Shown here piece after piece: positions 19,039-28,157 of a stretch of DNA of 64,000 nt. Made by a program: the position numbers and the translations under genes. This stretch comes from Fulvimarina endophytica. GTDB taxonomy: Bacteria; Pseudomonadota; Alphaproteobacteria; Rhizobiales; Rhizobiaceae. The notes beneath the pieces were generated by a model. It ran no database searches. It was not told the DNA's origin and was given only the letters and a program-made list of their open reading frames with translations. The DNA is taken from assembly GCF_003403015.1 (NCBI RefSeq), contig NZ_QURL01000002.1, positions 186,001 through 250,000 of the forward strand, read 5' to 3'. Numbering within the stretch: the first letter of the stretch is position 1; each line of letters begins with the position of its first letter.

Positions 19039-19362
19039 TCAGTAGCGCCGCCGCCCGCCCAGTTTCAGGACGCGAGAGATAATGAAGATCGGCACTACGA
19101 TCACAGCGCCGAGCAGGAAGTAGGTGACGACGTTTTCGACCGAGCCGAAGGCAACGTCGATCACCCGGTTGAAGCTGTCGACGCCCCAGTCGATGACCGA
19201 TCGCGGGCTGATGTCCAGCCAGGACAGGATGAGGCCGACGACGATCGACATGAGGACGAGGCGAACGCCGACACCCAGCGGAGAGCCGCCCAGGAACCGC
19301 TCGAAGCGGTGGGAGACGCGCGTCCTGCGGCCGAAGTCGTCGTGATCGGAAATGTCTCGCAT
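19039..19362 (-). CDS. Small membrane protein (DUF6460-like)
   Basis: 107 residues from ATG 19362, with GGAGAG ten bases ahead; a TTG start 21 bases further is possible. Two membrane segments: about 32-52 (VGVRLVLMSIVVGLILSWLD) and about 76-100 (VVTYFLLGAVIVVPIFIISRV), ending in a basic KLGGRRRY. I recall this pattern as the short rhizobial family DUF6460, from memory. Convergent with ccmB. Confidence 0.65.
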   Translation of the reverse strand: MRDISDHDDFGRRTRVSHRFERFLGGSPLGVGVRLVLMSIVVGLILSWLDISPRSVIDWGVDSFNRVIDVAFGSVENVVTYFLLGAVIVVPIFIISRVLKLGGRRRY

Positions 19363-19532
19363 GGTCGCCGGTCTCTCCACCAATTCGACGAGCCTTATTG
19401 GCCCGACCCGCGATATAGGAGTGCCGATCGGCGAAAATCAGGCCTTTTTGCCGGGGCCTGTCTATGAAATGCCTTCAAGTCCGCCGATATGGGGCGGACG
19501 AGACCCAGAAGACCGACGGGAAGTTTCATCAG

Positions 19533-20189
19533 ATGGCCGATCGCATCATCGAGCGCTCACCCAACAACCCGGCGAAGAAGGAGATGAACCCGCTCCTGAA
19601 ATTCGCGCTGGAGCTCGGGCCGCTTCTCGTCTTCTTCTTCGCCAATTCGCGCGGCGAGCAACTGGCGGACACCTTCCCCGTCCTCCACGATCTGGGCGGG
19701 CCGCTCTTCATCGCGACCGCGCTCTTCATGGCGGCGCTCGCGATCTCCCTCGTTGTCTCCTACGCGATCCAGCGCACCCTGCCGCTGATGCCGCTCGTCT
19801 CGGGCATCGTCGTTCTCGTCTTCGGCGGGCTGACCCTCTACCTGCAGAGCGAAATCTTCATCAAGATGAAGCCGACCATCGTGAACGGCCTGTTCGCGGC
19901 GATCCTTCTCGGCGGTCTCTGCTTCGGAAAGTCGCTGCTCGGCTATGTCTTCGACCAGGCCTTCAAGCTCGATGCCGAGGGCTGGCGCAAGCTGACGCTC
20001 AACTGGGGCCTGTTCTTCATCTTCCTCGCCGGCATCAACGAGGTGGTCTGGCGCAACTTCTCGACCGATTTCTGGGTGGCGTTCAAGGTCTGGGCGACGA
20101 TGCCGATCACGGTCGTCTTCATGCTGTTCCAGTATCCGATCATCCGCAAGCACTCCATCGCACCTGCCGAGGGCACCGACGCCTCCTGA
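19533..20189 (+). CDS. yciB: Inner membrane-spanning protein YciB (septation protein A / IspZ)
   Basis: 218 residues from ATG 19533. [20 protein letters not shown] opens it, followed by [17 protein letters not shown] and [20 protein letters not shown], highly typical of YciB, a five- to six-helix inner membrane protein linked to envelope and septum integrity. In many rhizobia it follows the ccm cluster and precedes ftsY; here it follows a truncated ccm set and ftsY is not next to it. The shorter start is chosen because the upstream extension is not hydrophobic or conserved-looking. Confidence 0.92.
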   Translation: MADRIIERSPNNPAKKEMNPLLKFALELGPLLVFFFANSRGEQLADTFPVLHDLGGPLFIATALFMAALAISLVVSYAIQRTLPLMPLVSGIVVLVFGGLTLYLQSEIFIKMKPTIVNGLFAAILLGGLCFGKSLLGYVFDQAFKLDAEGWRKLTLNWGLFFIFLAGINEVVWRNFSTDFWVAFKVWATMPITVVFMLFQYPIIRKHSIAPAEGTDAS

Positions 20190-20276
20190 CGCTTTCGGGA
20201 ATGATCGACCATTGTCATGGGACGCGTTCGTTTCGATATCCCCCGCGAGTGAACGAGCGCGAAAGGCCCCGAACCC

Positions 20277-21068
20277 ATGGATATTCAACGTCTCCTGTCC
20301 GATTTCGTCGGAAGCCAGGCACAAGGTGGTTCCCACCGGCAGTCCGGTCTTCAGTCCGGTAACGGGGGCCGCGCGGGGCAATCGGGCGGAGCCGGCTCTC
20401 TGATCGATCAGGTCGGCGGAATGCTTCAGGGGCGAGGCGGCTCGGCGATCGGCGGCGCGCTGGCCGGAGGCCTCGCCTCGCAGCTTTTCGGAAAGAAGAA
20501 GTCCGGCAAGGCCCTCAAATCCTTCGGCGGTTCGGCCCTCAAGCTCGGCGGCGCGGCTCTCGTGGCGGGCCTCGCCTACAAGGCCTATCAGTCCTATCAG
20601 ACGCGTCCGGGCGCGACCGCGCTGCCCGGTGCCGAACCGGTGAAGAGCCTGCCCTCGACCGCTGCTGCGGACGAGGTTCCCGAGCCGCACGGCACCGCCT
20701 TCATGCCCTCGGGCGAGGAGGACAGCCGCGCCCGGCTGATGCTGTCGGCGATGATCGCGGCGGCCAAGGCCGACGGCTATATCGATGCCGAGGAGGAGCG
20801 GGCGATCTACGGCAAGATCGACGAGATGGATATGCCGTCCGACGAGAAGGGGCTCGTCATGGACGAATTGCGCAGGCCCAGAAGCGTCGACGAACTGGCG
20901 AGCGCGGCCAAGACGCCGGAAATCGCCATGGAGATCTACACCGCCTCGGTTCTCGCGATCGACGCCGATCATCCGGCCGAGAAGGCCTATCTCGAGCTCC
21001 TCGCCGCCCGCCTCAACCTTCCCGAGGAACTGGCGAGGGAAATCCGCCGGACCGCCGGCGCGGAATAG
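20277..21068 (+). CDS. DUF533 (YebE-type) TerB-fold membrane protein
   Basis: 263 residues. The N-terminal 110 are Gly/Gln/Ser-rich, with Gly-rich hydrophobic stretches around residues 55-65 and 87-102. From about residue 145 a TerB-like helical domain follows (LMLSAMIAAAKADGYIDAEE, with the conserved acidic patch). This is the DUF533/YebE layout. The usual label of tellurite resistance comes from the fold and is not evidence of that function. A second, minimal TerB-fold gene is at 33.5 kb. Confidence 0.85.
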   Translation: MDIQRLLSDFVGSQAQGGSHRQSGLQSGNGGRAGQSGGAGSLIDQVGGMLQGRGGSAIGGALAGGLASQLFGKKKSGKALKSFGGSALKLGGAALVAGLAYKAYQSYQTRPGATALPGAEPVKSLPSTAAADEVPEPHGTAFMPSGEEDSRARLMLSAMIAAAKADGYIDAEEERAIYGKIDEMDMPSDEKGLVMDELRRPRSVDELASAAKTPEIAMEIYTASVLAIDADHPAEKAYLELLAARLNLPEELAREIRRTAGAE

Positions 21069-21118
21069 GTATTCCGGCACTCGGCGTGGGCGTTTCGCAA
21101 GAAGGTGGAGCGCCCCCG

Positions 21119-21682
21119 CTACATCTCGTCCGTTCCGAACCGCTCGCCGTTCGGCATGACGCTTCCGGACGCCCCTTGCGGATTGGCGAAGGGAACGGGC
21201 GGCGCGCCGGCCTCGGCTTCGGCGTCATGGTCGAGCGCCCAGTGGACCGAAGGGAAGGCGAGTTCGTCGCGGGGAATATCGGCGGGATCGAACAGACGGA
21301 CATCGAGGCTTTCGGGGCCCGGCGAGAAGGAGGGATCGGCGAGACGGGCGCGATAGATGAGCTGGACCTGGCTGATGCGCGGCACGGAATAGACCGCGAG
21401 AAGGCGGTCCATGTGCAGCCTCACATTGGCCTCCTCGGCGGCCTCCCGGCGCGCGCCGTCCTCGGGCGTTTCGCCGAGTTCCAGATAGCCGGCCGGAATC
21501 GTCCAGAAGCCCCGGCGCGGCTCGATCGCCCGGCGGCAGAGAAGGATGCGCCCCTCGTGCCGGACCACCGAGCCGACGACGATCTTCGGATTCTCGTAGG
21601 CCACGAAGCCGCAATGGTCGCAGATATCGCGCGCACGCTCGTCGTCGCCCGGAACACGGCGGGTGAAGGATGGCTCTGTCAT
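21119..21682 (-). CDS. NUDIX hydrolase with N-terminal zinc ribbon
   Basis: 187 residues. A CDHCGFVAYENPKIVVG half-ribbon near the N-terminus is followed by the NUDIX box GYLELGETPEDGARREAAEEA (about 81-101), in which the usual last Gly is Asn. This pairing of a ribbon and a NUDIX domain recalls NudC-like proteins, but the length is shorter than NADH pyrophosphatase. The probable substrate is a nucleoside diphosphate derivative; not determinable. Convergent with the DUF533 gene. No strong ribosome-binding site is seen. Confidence 0.9.
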   Translation of the reverse strand: MTEPSFTRRVPGDDERARDICDHCGFVAYENPKIVVGSVVRHEGRILLCRRAIEPRRGFWTIPAGYLELGETPEDGARREAAEEANVRLHMDRLLAVYSVPRISQVQLIYRARLADPSFSPGPESLDVRLFDPADIPRDELAFPSVHWALDHDAEAEAGAPPVPFANPQGASGSVMPNGERFGTDEM

Positions 21683-21737
21683 GAGACCATAGATGGTTCG
21701 CGGACGCGGTTCGGGAACGGGCGCGGGGCCCGCTCCG

Positions 21738-22484
21738 TCATCCCTTTCGGCTGAAGAAGGCCTGGAAGGCCGCCATCGCCTCCTTGGACGTCAGCCGCCC
21801 GGCGAAGATCTCGATCTCCTCGTCGATCCGGGCGAGGAGATCGGCTCTGTCGCCCCGGATGAGACGCTTGGTCAGCATCACCGCCTCGCGCGGCTTGTCG
21901 GCGACGGCGCGGGCCGCCTTGTGGCCCGAGCCGTCGACATCCTCCTCGACGATCTCGGTCACGAAGCCGCATTCGCGCGCGAAGGCCGCATCGAAGGGGC
22001 GGCCCATCGCGAGCATCTGGAAGGCGCGCTGGGAGCCCATCAGACGCGGGGCGATGAGGCTGGAGCCGGCCTCGGGCGTCAGCCCGAGATCGACGAAGGG
22101 GGTGCGGAATTCCGATCGGGGGGTCGCGAGGACGAGATCGCAGTGGAAGAGAAGCGTGGTGCCGATGCCGATGGCGAGGCCGTCGACGGCGGCGAATACC
22201 GGCTTCTCGGCACAAGCCAGCGCATGCAGGAAGCCGCGCACCTCGGTCGGCAGGCCGCCGCCCTTCGCGATCTCCATGAAATCGGCGAGATCGTTGCCCG
22301 CGCAGAAGGCACCGGGAAGGCCGGCAAAGAGGATGCAGCCGATCGCGTCCTCGGCTTCCGCCGCCGCGATGGCGCCGGTCATCGCCTCGTACATGGCACG
22401 CGTCAGGGCGTTCTTCTTGTCCGGGCGGTTCATGCGGATGGTGAGGACGCCATCCGCGCGGCCGATTTCGATGTGCTCGCTCAT
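21738..22484 (-). CDS. Enoyl-CoA hydratase/isomerase family protein
   Basis: 248 residues from ATG 22484, overlapping the acyl-CoA dehydrogenase stop by 4 bases (ATGA). Crotonase-fold markers: MNRPDKKNALTRAMYEAM, GLPGAFCAGNDLADF (oxyanion-hole loop), DGLAIGIGTTLLFHCDLV and RTPFVDLGLTPEAGSS. The second catalytic Glu sits in the last stretch where hydratases carry it (LTPEAG). It acts on acyl-CoA intermediates with the upstream dehydrogenase in beta-oxidation or a related degradation pathway. Chain length unknown. Confidence 0.9.
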   Translation of the reverse strand: MSEHIEIGRADGVLTIRMNRPDKKNALTRAMYEAMTGAIAAAEAEDAIGCILFAGLPGAFCAGNDLADFMEIAKGGGLPTEVRGFLHALACAEKPVFAAVDGLAIGIGTTLLFHCDLVLATPRSEFRTPFVDLGLTPEAGSSLIAPRLMGSQRAFQMLAMGRPFDAAFARECGFVTEIVEEDVDGSGHKAARAVADKPREAVMLTKRLIRGDRADLLARIDEEIEIFAGRLTSKEAMAAFQAFFSRKG

Positions 22485-24295
22485 GCCGCGTCCAGTCCCA
22501 GTGCGATGCGGCCCGCCGACAGGCTGTCGGCACCCTGGCAGACCTGCGCGGAGAGCGCCGGGCATTCGGCGAGGAGGTTCTCCGCCATGAAGCGGGCAAG
22601 AGCCGTGCGCTCGCCCTTCGGATCCCCGGCAAGGGCGGATTTTGCGAGATAGACGCCGCCGGCTGCAAGGCCGAAGAGGCGAAGATAGGGCGTCGCGCCG
22701 GCAAGCGCGGTGTCGTTCTCGCCCCGTGCAAGTGCCTCGCGAAGGAAGCGGGTCGCGGCTTCCAGTTCGCGCAGGGCCGCATCGAGCATGGAGGCGGTGC
22801 GGCCGAAGGCGTCGGAATTGCGGGTTTCGAGCTCTTCGAGAACGGCCCGCAGTTCGAGAATGTAGTTCGCCACCGCGCCGCCCTCGGACAGGCCGATCTT
22901 GCGGGCGACGAGATCGATCGCCTGGATGCCGTTGGTGCCCTCGTAGATCGGTGCGATGCGGGCATCGCGCAGGAATTTCGCCGCGCCCGTCTCCTCCACA
23001 TAGCCCATGCCGCCATGGACCTGGATGCCGAGGCTCGCCACCTCGACGCCGGCATCGGTGGAGAATGCCTTGGCGACAGGCGTCAGGAGATCGACCCGGT
23101 CCTTCCAGAATTTTGCCGCATCCCCGTCCCCGGCCCGGGCGTGATGTCGCGCCATGTCGCCTGCATGGCCGCAGGCATAGGAGATCGAGCGCGCCGCGCC
23201 GGTCAGCGCCTTCATGGTGAGAAGCATGCGCGTGACGTCGGGATGTTCGATGATCGGCGACATGGTGCCGGCGGGCTCGGCACCCTTGGCAAGACGGGTC
23301 GCCCGGCCCTGGCGGCGCTCGCGGGCAAATTCGATGGCCTTCTGGGTCGCGGCCTCGGCAACGCCGACGCCCTGGATGCCGACGAGCAGCCGGGCATTGT
23401 TCATCATCGTGAACATGCAGGCGAGGCCCCGGTTCTCCTCGCCGATCAGCCAGCCGACGGCCCCGGCCTCGCCGGTCTCGCCCGCACCGTCGCCATAGAT
23501 CATGGTGCAGGTGGGCGAGCCGTGGATGCCGAGCTTCTTTTCCAGCGCGCTGCAGACGACGTCGTTGCGCGCACCGAGCGAGCCGTCCTCCCCGACCAGG
23601 AATTTGGGCACGAGGAAGAGCGAGATCCCCTTGACGCCCGCCGGGGCATCGGGAAGCCGGGCGAGCACCAGATGGACGATGTTGTCGGTGAAATCCTGCT
23701 CGCCATAGGTGATGTAGATCTTCTGGCCGAAGATCCGGTAGGTGCCGTCGCCCTTGGGTTCCGCCCGTGTCTTGAGGGCGGAGAGATCGGATCCCGCCTG
23801 GGGCTCGGTGAGGTTCATGGTGCCCATCCACTCACCCGAGACGAGCTTGTCGAGATAGGTCGCCCGCAGCGCCTCGGAGCCGTGTTCGAGCAGCGCCTCG
23901 ACCGCGCCGACGGTGAGGCAGGGTCCGATGGCAAACCCCATGGAGGTGGAATTCCACATCTCGAAAGTCGCGGCCGAAAGGGCCATGGGCAGGCCCTGGC
24001 CGCCGTGTTCCTCGGGGCCGGTGAGGGAATTCCAGCCGCCTTCGCGCCAGTCCCTGTAGATCTGCGGCCAGCCCTTCGGCGTCGTCACGGACCCCGCCGA
24101 GAGCACCGCGCCCTCGTGGTCGGCATTGGAGAAGCGGGGCGCCATGCCCTCCGTTGCGAAGCGTCCCGCCTCCTCGACGATCGCCTCAAGAAGCTCGGCG
24201 TCGAGATCGCCGGTGCGCCCCGCCTCCATGGCAGCCTCGAGCCCCGCCACATGGCGCAGCGTGTGGACGATTTCCTCGGTCGGCGCCTGATACAT
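22481..24295 (-). CDS. Acyl-CoA dehydrogenase, long (about 600 residue) type
   Basis: 604 residues from ATG 24295, preceded by GGAGGAGACG. The extra length compared with 380-residue dehydrogenases, the C-terminal helical extension, EEHGGQGLPMALS, MNLTEPQAGSDLSALKTRA, KIYITYGEQDFTDNIVHLVLAR and HGGMGYVEETGAAKFLRDARIAPIYEGTNGIQ put it in the long FAD-dependent group (FadE/DmdC-like). Its likely task is the first dehydrogenation of a fatty or other acyl-CoA, with electrons to ETF. Operon with the enoyl-CoA hydratase. A 16-bp element shared with the MerR gene lies 164 bp upstream. Confidence 0.92.
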   Translation of the reverse strand: MYQAPTEEIVHTLRHVAGLEAAMEAGRTGDLDAELLEAIVEEAGRFATEGMAPRFSNADHEGAVLSAGSVTTPKGWPQIYRDWREGGWNSLTGPEEHGGQGLPMALSAATFEMWNSTSMGFAIGPCLTVGAVEALLEHGSEALRATYLDKLVSGEWMGTMNLTEPQAGSDLSALKTRAEPKGDGTYRIFGQKIYITYGEQDFTDNIVHLVLARLPDAPAGVKGISLFLVPKFLVGEDGSLGARNDVVCSALEKKLGIHGSPTCTMIYGDGAGETGEAGAVGWLIGEENRGLACMFTMMNNARLLVGIQGVGVAEAATQKAIEFARERRQGRATRLAKGAEPAGTMSPIIEHPDVTRMLLTMKALTGAARSISYACGHAGDMARHHARAGDGDAAKFWKDRVDLLTPVAKAFSTDAGVEVASLGIQVHGGMGYVEETGAAKFLRDARIAPIYEGTNGIQAIDLVARKIGLSEGGAVANYILELRAVLEELETRNSDAFGRTASMLDAALRELEAATRFLREALARGENDTALAGATPYLRLFGLAAGGVYLAKSALAGDPKGERTALARFMAENLLAECPALSAQVCQGADSLSAGRIALGLDAA

Positions 24296-24612
24296 GTCCG
24301 TCTCCTCCTGCCCGGTCTCGGCACTGCGCCGCCTGGAGCAGCCTCCGGCCCCCGGGCGCTTCTTTCTGGCAATTCGTTTTCGTCCGGCATTCGAAGAGCC
24401 GGATCGCGCGTCACGGGATGCGCGAGCCGTCCGGCGGACCGGACGCAAGGTTGCTGCAATTTACGTAATCGTCAGCCAAGAGCAAGCGCGATGATCCGGC
24501 GCACAAGCGAACGTGTTCGGGCCGGCCTGCCATGCGCAGCCCGTCCGGCTGGTAATCCTCGCGGGGTTCGACGCGTTCACCGAAGCACTCGGTGAGGACT
24601 GAGGCAAGAAGG
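24296..24612. other. Intergenic region upstream of the acyl-CoA dehydrogenase operon
   Basis: 317 bases without a gene. Its main content is the palindromic element at 24459-24474 (separate entry). The rest appears unstructured, apart from a long GC-rich leader between that element and the start codon. Confidence 0.55.
24459..24474 (-). promoter_or_regulatory. Candidate operator for the MerR regulator, acyl-CoA dehydrogenase promoter
   Basis: On the minus strand this reads TGACGATTACGTAAAT. It matches 14 of 16 positions with TGACTTTTACGTAAAT ahead of the MerR gene at 41127-41142, including the TTACGTAA palindrome. It lies in an AT-rich patch 164 bp before the dehydrogenase start. Binding by that MerR protein is inferred from the shared element, not shown. 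Confidence 0.6.
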
Positions 24613-25251
24613 TCAGCTCTTGCCCGCCTGCCGATTCTCGGGGGGCTGCACGCAGCGTCCCTGGATTGACATGGTTTCCTTCTTGTCCCCCCAGTGGACC
24701 GTCAGCGAGCCGTCATATTCGATGCCGTCGGCGGTCTGCATGGTCTCGGTGATGGCGACGGACACGTTGATCCGCGGTTCGCCCGCCGAGCGCCAGAGCG
24801 TGGTCACCCGTCCTTCCTTGTCGGGGGAGGACTTTCCGCGCTCCAGTTCGCGCACGATGCCGTTCGCCATGATGTAGCCGCGCTCGATCGCGGCCGAATT
24901 GTTCGCGCTGGGAGAGGCCATGGTGACGAAGACCAGCGGCTGGGTTTCGTCCGTCGTCATCACCGGCGCGTCCTCGATGCCGCCGGTAAAGCTGCACTGG
25001 CTTGCGATGGGGGCCCAATGCAACTGGCCGAGAATGAGGGTCTTCGAAGGATCGCCCGTGTTCGGCTCGGTGGTCTGGCCGGGCGTCACGTCCTCGAAGG
25101 GCGGCGCGGGAAGGTCGGGGCTCTTCGTGTTCGCCTGCGAATTCGTCTGGGCTCCCGCGGGACCGAGACAGGCCAGCGAGGCGAGGAGCAGCCCGAGCAG
25201 TCCGGCGATCCGGCCGCTTCGACGGCCTGCGAAGATCTCCAATGTCCTCAT
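24613..25251 (-). CDS. Secreted protein of unknown function
   Basis: 212 residues from ATG 25251, which has GGAG at good distance. The signal peptide (LLGLLLASLACLGPAGA) ends near residue 35. A low-complexity Asn/Gln/Thr/Pro linker follows (QTNSQANTKS...), then a compact domain with only two cysteines (ASQCSF and GRCV), likely a disulfide, and ends in a charged tail. The pattern faintly recalls IalB-like proteins in having a two-cysteine periplasmic domain, but I do not recognise the family. It sits 62 bp downstream of priA on the same strand. Confidence 0.7.
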   Translation of the reverse strand: MRTLEIFAGRRSGRIAGLLGLLLASLACLGPAGAQTNSQANTKSPDLPAPPFEDVTPGQTTEPNTGDPSKTLILGQLHWAPIASQCSFTGGIEDAPVMTTDETQPLVFVTMASPSANNSAAIERGYIMANGIVRELERGKSSPDKEGRVTTLWRSAGEPRINVSVAITETMQTADGIEYDGSLTVHWGDKKETMSIQGRCVQPPENRQAGKS

Positions 25252-25313
25252 TCGCTCCACTCCTCTCGCGCGATCCGACCCGCTTACCCTAAGGGAAGAT
25301 CGCCCGCCAGTCG

Positions 25314-27509
25314 TCACAGAAAGCTTTGCGGGTCGATATCGATCTGCAATTGGACCGAACCGCGCGGGTTCGGCGCTCCGGCAAGCGTCGCACGCAAATA
25401 GGACTGAAGCGGGGCGCGGCGCGACCCCTGGACGAGCAGGCGGAACCGGTGGCGACCGCGCAGGACCGCGATCGGCGCCTCGGCTGGGCCGAGCATTTCG
25501 AGATCGGGATCATCGGGTGCGGCCTTGCGGATCGCGCGCGCGTGGCTCTCGGCCTCCTTGCGCGTATTGGCGGAGACGACGACGGCGGCGAGCCGTCCGA
25601 AGGGCGGCAGCTGCGCGCGCTCGCGCTCGGCGATCTCGCGCCGATAGAAGGCCTCCGTATCGCCGCTCGCGATCGCGCGCATCACCGGATGCTCGCTCTG
25701 ATAGGTCTGGATGAGGCCGCGGCTCGCAAGTCCGGTCCGCCCGGCCCGGCCGGTCACCTGATGGAGCAGCTGGAAGGTGCGTTCGGCCGCGCGCGGATCG
25801 CCATTGGCAAGACCGAGATCGGCGTCGATCGCACCGACGAGGGTCATCAGGGGGAAATGATGCCCCTTGGCCACGAGCTGGGTGCCGATCACGATATCCG
25901 CCTCGCCCTCCGCGATGGCGTCGAGCTCGCGGCGCAGCCGCCGCGCCCCGCCCGGTAGGTCGGAGGAGAGGAGGATGGTGCGCGCGTCCGGCAGATCCGT
26001 CAGCATCTCCTCGGCGATCCGCTCGACGCCCGGCCCGCAGGCGACGAGATGGTCGAGGGTCCCGCATTCCGGGCAGGCCTCCGGCCGTTTCACCTCGAAG
26101 CCGCAATGATGGCACTGCAGGGTTCCGCGCAGCCGGTGATCGACCAGCCAGGTGGAGCAGGACGGGCACTGGAACCGGTGTCCGCAGACCCGGCAGAGGG
26201 TGAGCGGCGCATAGCCCCGGCGGTTGAGAAAGAGCAGCGCCTGCTGCCCCTTTGCGATCGTCTCCTTGATCGCCGTCATCAGCACCGGCGAGACGAACCG
26301 TCCCCGGGCGGGAGGCGCGCGGCGCAGGTCGACCAGGGAAAGATCCGGAAGGGCCGCCTCCGAATAACGGCTTTCGAGGCGCAGATGCCTGTAGCGACCG
26401 AGATCGGCATTCACCCGCGTTTCCACCGAGGGCGTTGCGGAGGCGAGGATCACCGGGAAACCGGCGATCCGGCCGCGCACCACCGCCATGTCCCGGGCGT
26501 GGTAGAAGGTCCGGTCCTCCTGCTTGTAGGCCGGGTCGTGCTCCTCGTCGACGATGACGAGGCCGAGATCGTCGAAGGGCAGGAACAGGGCCGAGCGCGC
26601 GCCCGCCACGACCTTGATCCGGCCTTCGGCCACCTGCCGCCAGATCTTCTCGCGCTGTTTGGGGCTGATATCGGAATGCCATTCGGCGGGCGGGGCGCCG
26701 AAGCGATCATGGAAGCGGTCGAGAAAGCTCTGGGTGAGGGCGATCTCAGGAAGGAGGATAAGAACCTGACGTCCCGCCTCGATGGCGGCGGCGACGGCCT
26801 CGAAATAGACCTCCGTCTTGCCCGAGCCGGTGACGCCTTCCAGAAGCGTCACCGAGAACGCCCGCTCGGCTCCGGTCTTCGACAATTCGTCGGCCGCCTG
26901 CCTCTGTTCGGCGCTCATCTCGGCCCGGCCGAAGCCCGGATCGGGGAGTGCGACCGCCGGCTGGGGCGGCACCTTGACCGTTCGAAACGCGCCGAGCTTG
27001 TGGAGGCCGTCGACGACGGAGGGCGTGACGCCCGCGGCATGGGCGAGGCCCGATTTCGTCCAGAGTTGTGTCTCGGCCGCCGTCTCCAGAACGCGCCTTC
27101 GGGCATCGGTGATGCGCTCGGGCCGCTCGCTGGTGAGTTCGAGACCCTCGATCCACGGCTCGGGGTCGAAGGCGGCCGGCGCGCGCAGGGCCATGCGGGC
27201 GACGAGGCCGGGCGGCGTCAGGGTGTAATCGGCGACCCAGTCGATGAAACGCCGCATGTCCTCGGCGATCGGCGGGCAGTCGAAGACCTGGGTGAGGGGG
27301 CGGAGCTTCTTTGGGTCGACGCGGTCATCGCCGTCCGCCGTCTCCCAGACGATGCCTGCGACCTGGCGCGGTCCGAGCGGCACCTGAACGATCGAGCCCG
27401 GCTCGGCCTCCATGCCTTCGGGAACCGCATAGGAATAGGGCCGGTCCACCGGCAGGGGAACGAGAACGGGCACCGTCCTTTGCGGGAATAGCTCGCCGTT
27501 CGCCGTCAC
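25314..27509 (-). CDS. priA: Primosomal replication protein N' (PriA helicase)
   Basis: 731 residues with a GTG start. PriA restarts collapsed replication forks. The N-terminal DNA-binding part (PVLVPLPVDRPYSYAVP) leads to a superfamily 2 helicase core: Walker A LEGVTGSGKTEVYF, DEEH box VIVDEEHDPAYKQED, motif SATPSVET. The zinc-binding CRVCGHRFQCPSCS ... CHHCG ... CPECG array sits between the helicase lobes. Motif GRAGRTG closes the core. The length and order are normal. Confidence 0.97.
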   Translation of the reverse strand: MTANGELFPQRTVPVLVPLPVDRPYSYAVPEGMEAEPGSIVQVPLGPRQVAGIVWETADGDDRVDPKKLRPLTQVFDCPPIAEDMRRFIDWVADYTLTPPGLVARMALRAPAAFDPEPWIEGLELTSERPERITDARRRVLETAAETQLWTKSGLAHAAGVTPSVVDGLHKLGAFRTVKVPPQPAVALPDPGFGRAEMSAEQRQAADELSKTGAERAFSVTLLEGVTGSGKTEVYFEAVAAAIEAGRQVLILLPEIALTQSFLDRFHDRFGAPPAEWHSDISPKQREKIWRQVAEGRIKVVAGARSALFLPFDDLGLVIVDEEHDPAYKQEDRTFYHARDMAVVRGRIAGFPVILASATPSVETRVNADLGRYRHLRLESRYSEAALPDLSLVDLRRAPPARGRFVSPVLMTAIKETIAKGQQALLFLNRRGYAPLTLCRVCGHRFQCPSCSTWLVDHRLRGTLQCHHCGFEVKRPEACPECGTLDHLVACGPGVERIAEEMLTDLPDARTILLSSDLPGGARRLRRELDAIAEGEADIVIGTQLVAKGHHFPLMTLVGAIDADLGLANGDPRAAERTFQLLHQVTGRAGRTGLASRGLIQTYQSEHPVMRAIASGDTEAFYRREIAERERAQLPPFGRLAAVVVSANTRKEAESHARAIRKAAPDDPDLEMLGPAEAPIAVLRGRHRFRLLVQGSRRAPLQSYLRATLAGAPNPRGSVQLQIDIDPQSFL

Positions 27510-27575
27510 CTGTCCATCCGATTCGCCGCGTTCCTGGATCCGAGGGGATATAGGAATCTGCGCCCGGAAACGACA

Positions 27576-27602
27576 GAAGCGCCGCGATGGGCGCGGCGCT
27601 TC
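27576..27602 (-). terminator. Terminator-like hairpin of dps
   Basis: Perfect 11-bp stem GAAGCGCCGCG / CGCGGCGCTTC with a 5-nt loop, 27 bases past the dps stop. The downstream T-tract on the minus strand is interrupted (TTCTGTCGTTTCC), but stem strength makes termination likely. Confidence 0.7.
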
Positions 27603-27629
27603 CGGTATGCGAACGGATCGAAGGACCCG

Positions 27630-28157
27630 TCAGTCCTGCTTGCGATAGCTCGTATCGACCACCTGGAAATGGCTTTCGAGGAAGTAGAGGCCCTCGTCGA
27701 TGCCGCGGCCGACCTCGGTCAGGAGATCCTCGGTGAGGTCGTCACCGGCCTCGCCGGCTTCCTCGACACCCTTCATCAGGGCGGCCGACCACTTGGCATA
27801 GGAATCGGACAGGCGGCGCAGATGACCTTCGGTATCAACGAGATCCAGCGGATAGGCGTCCAGCAGCGAGTTCTCGGCCGCCGCATGGACGGTGCCATGG
27901 GCCTGTCCACCGATCGCGGTGAGGCGCTCGGCGATCGAATCGACGAATTCCTCCGCCTCTTCGTGCAGTTCGTCGAACAGCTTGTGAACGGCGATGAAGT
28001 TCATGCCCTTCACGTTCCAGTGGGCCTGCTTCGTCTGGTAGGTCAGGTCGAGCGCCGTCGCCAGATGAGCCTGGAGGAGTTCGACCATCGCGCCGCGCGT
28101 GTTCTCGGACAGCGGATGCTTGGTCGGATGGAGAGTTGCCTGACGTTTCGTGGCCAT
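27630..28157 (-). CDS. dps: Dps-family DNA-binding ferritin-like protein
   Basis: 175 residues, Dps length. The ferroxidase ligands are in TKQAHWNVKG and the VHKLFDELHEEAEEFVDSIAERL helix (His, Asp and Glu at the dimer interface). Dps stores iron with H2O2 as oxidant and shields DNA in starvation. A Lys/Arg/His-containing N-terminal tail (MATKRQATLHPTKHP) is the usual DNA-contact tail. Preceded by AAGGTGA at the ribosome-binding position. An inverted repeat TCCCAC-AG-GTGGGA lies about 50 bp upstream (28209-28222). Confidence 0.93.
   Translation of the reverse strand: MATKRQATLHPTKHPLSENTRGAMVELLQAHLATALDLTYQTKQAHWNVKGMNFIAVHKLFDELHEEAEEFVDSIAERLTAIGGQAHGTVHAAAENSLLDAYPLDLVDTEGHLRRLSDSYAKWSAALMKGVEEAGEAGDDLTEDLLTEVGRGIDEGLYFLESHFQVVDTSYRKQD

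Noticed and set aside
20277..21068. Tellurite resistance function for the TerB-fold proteins
   Set aside because: Only the fold is shared; no other ter genes accompany either copy.
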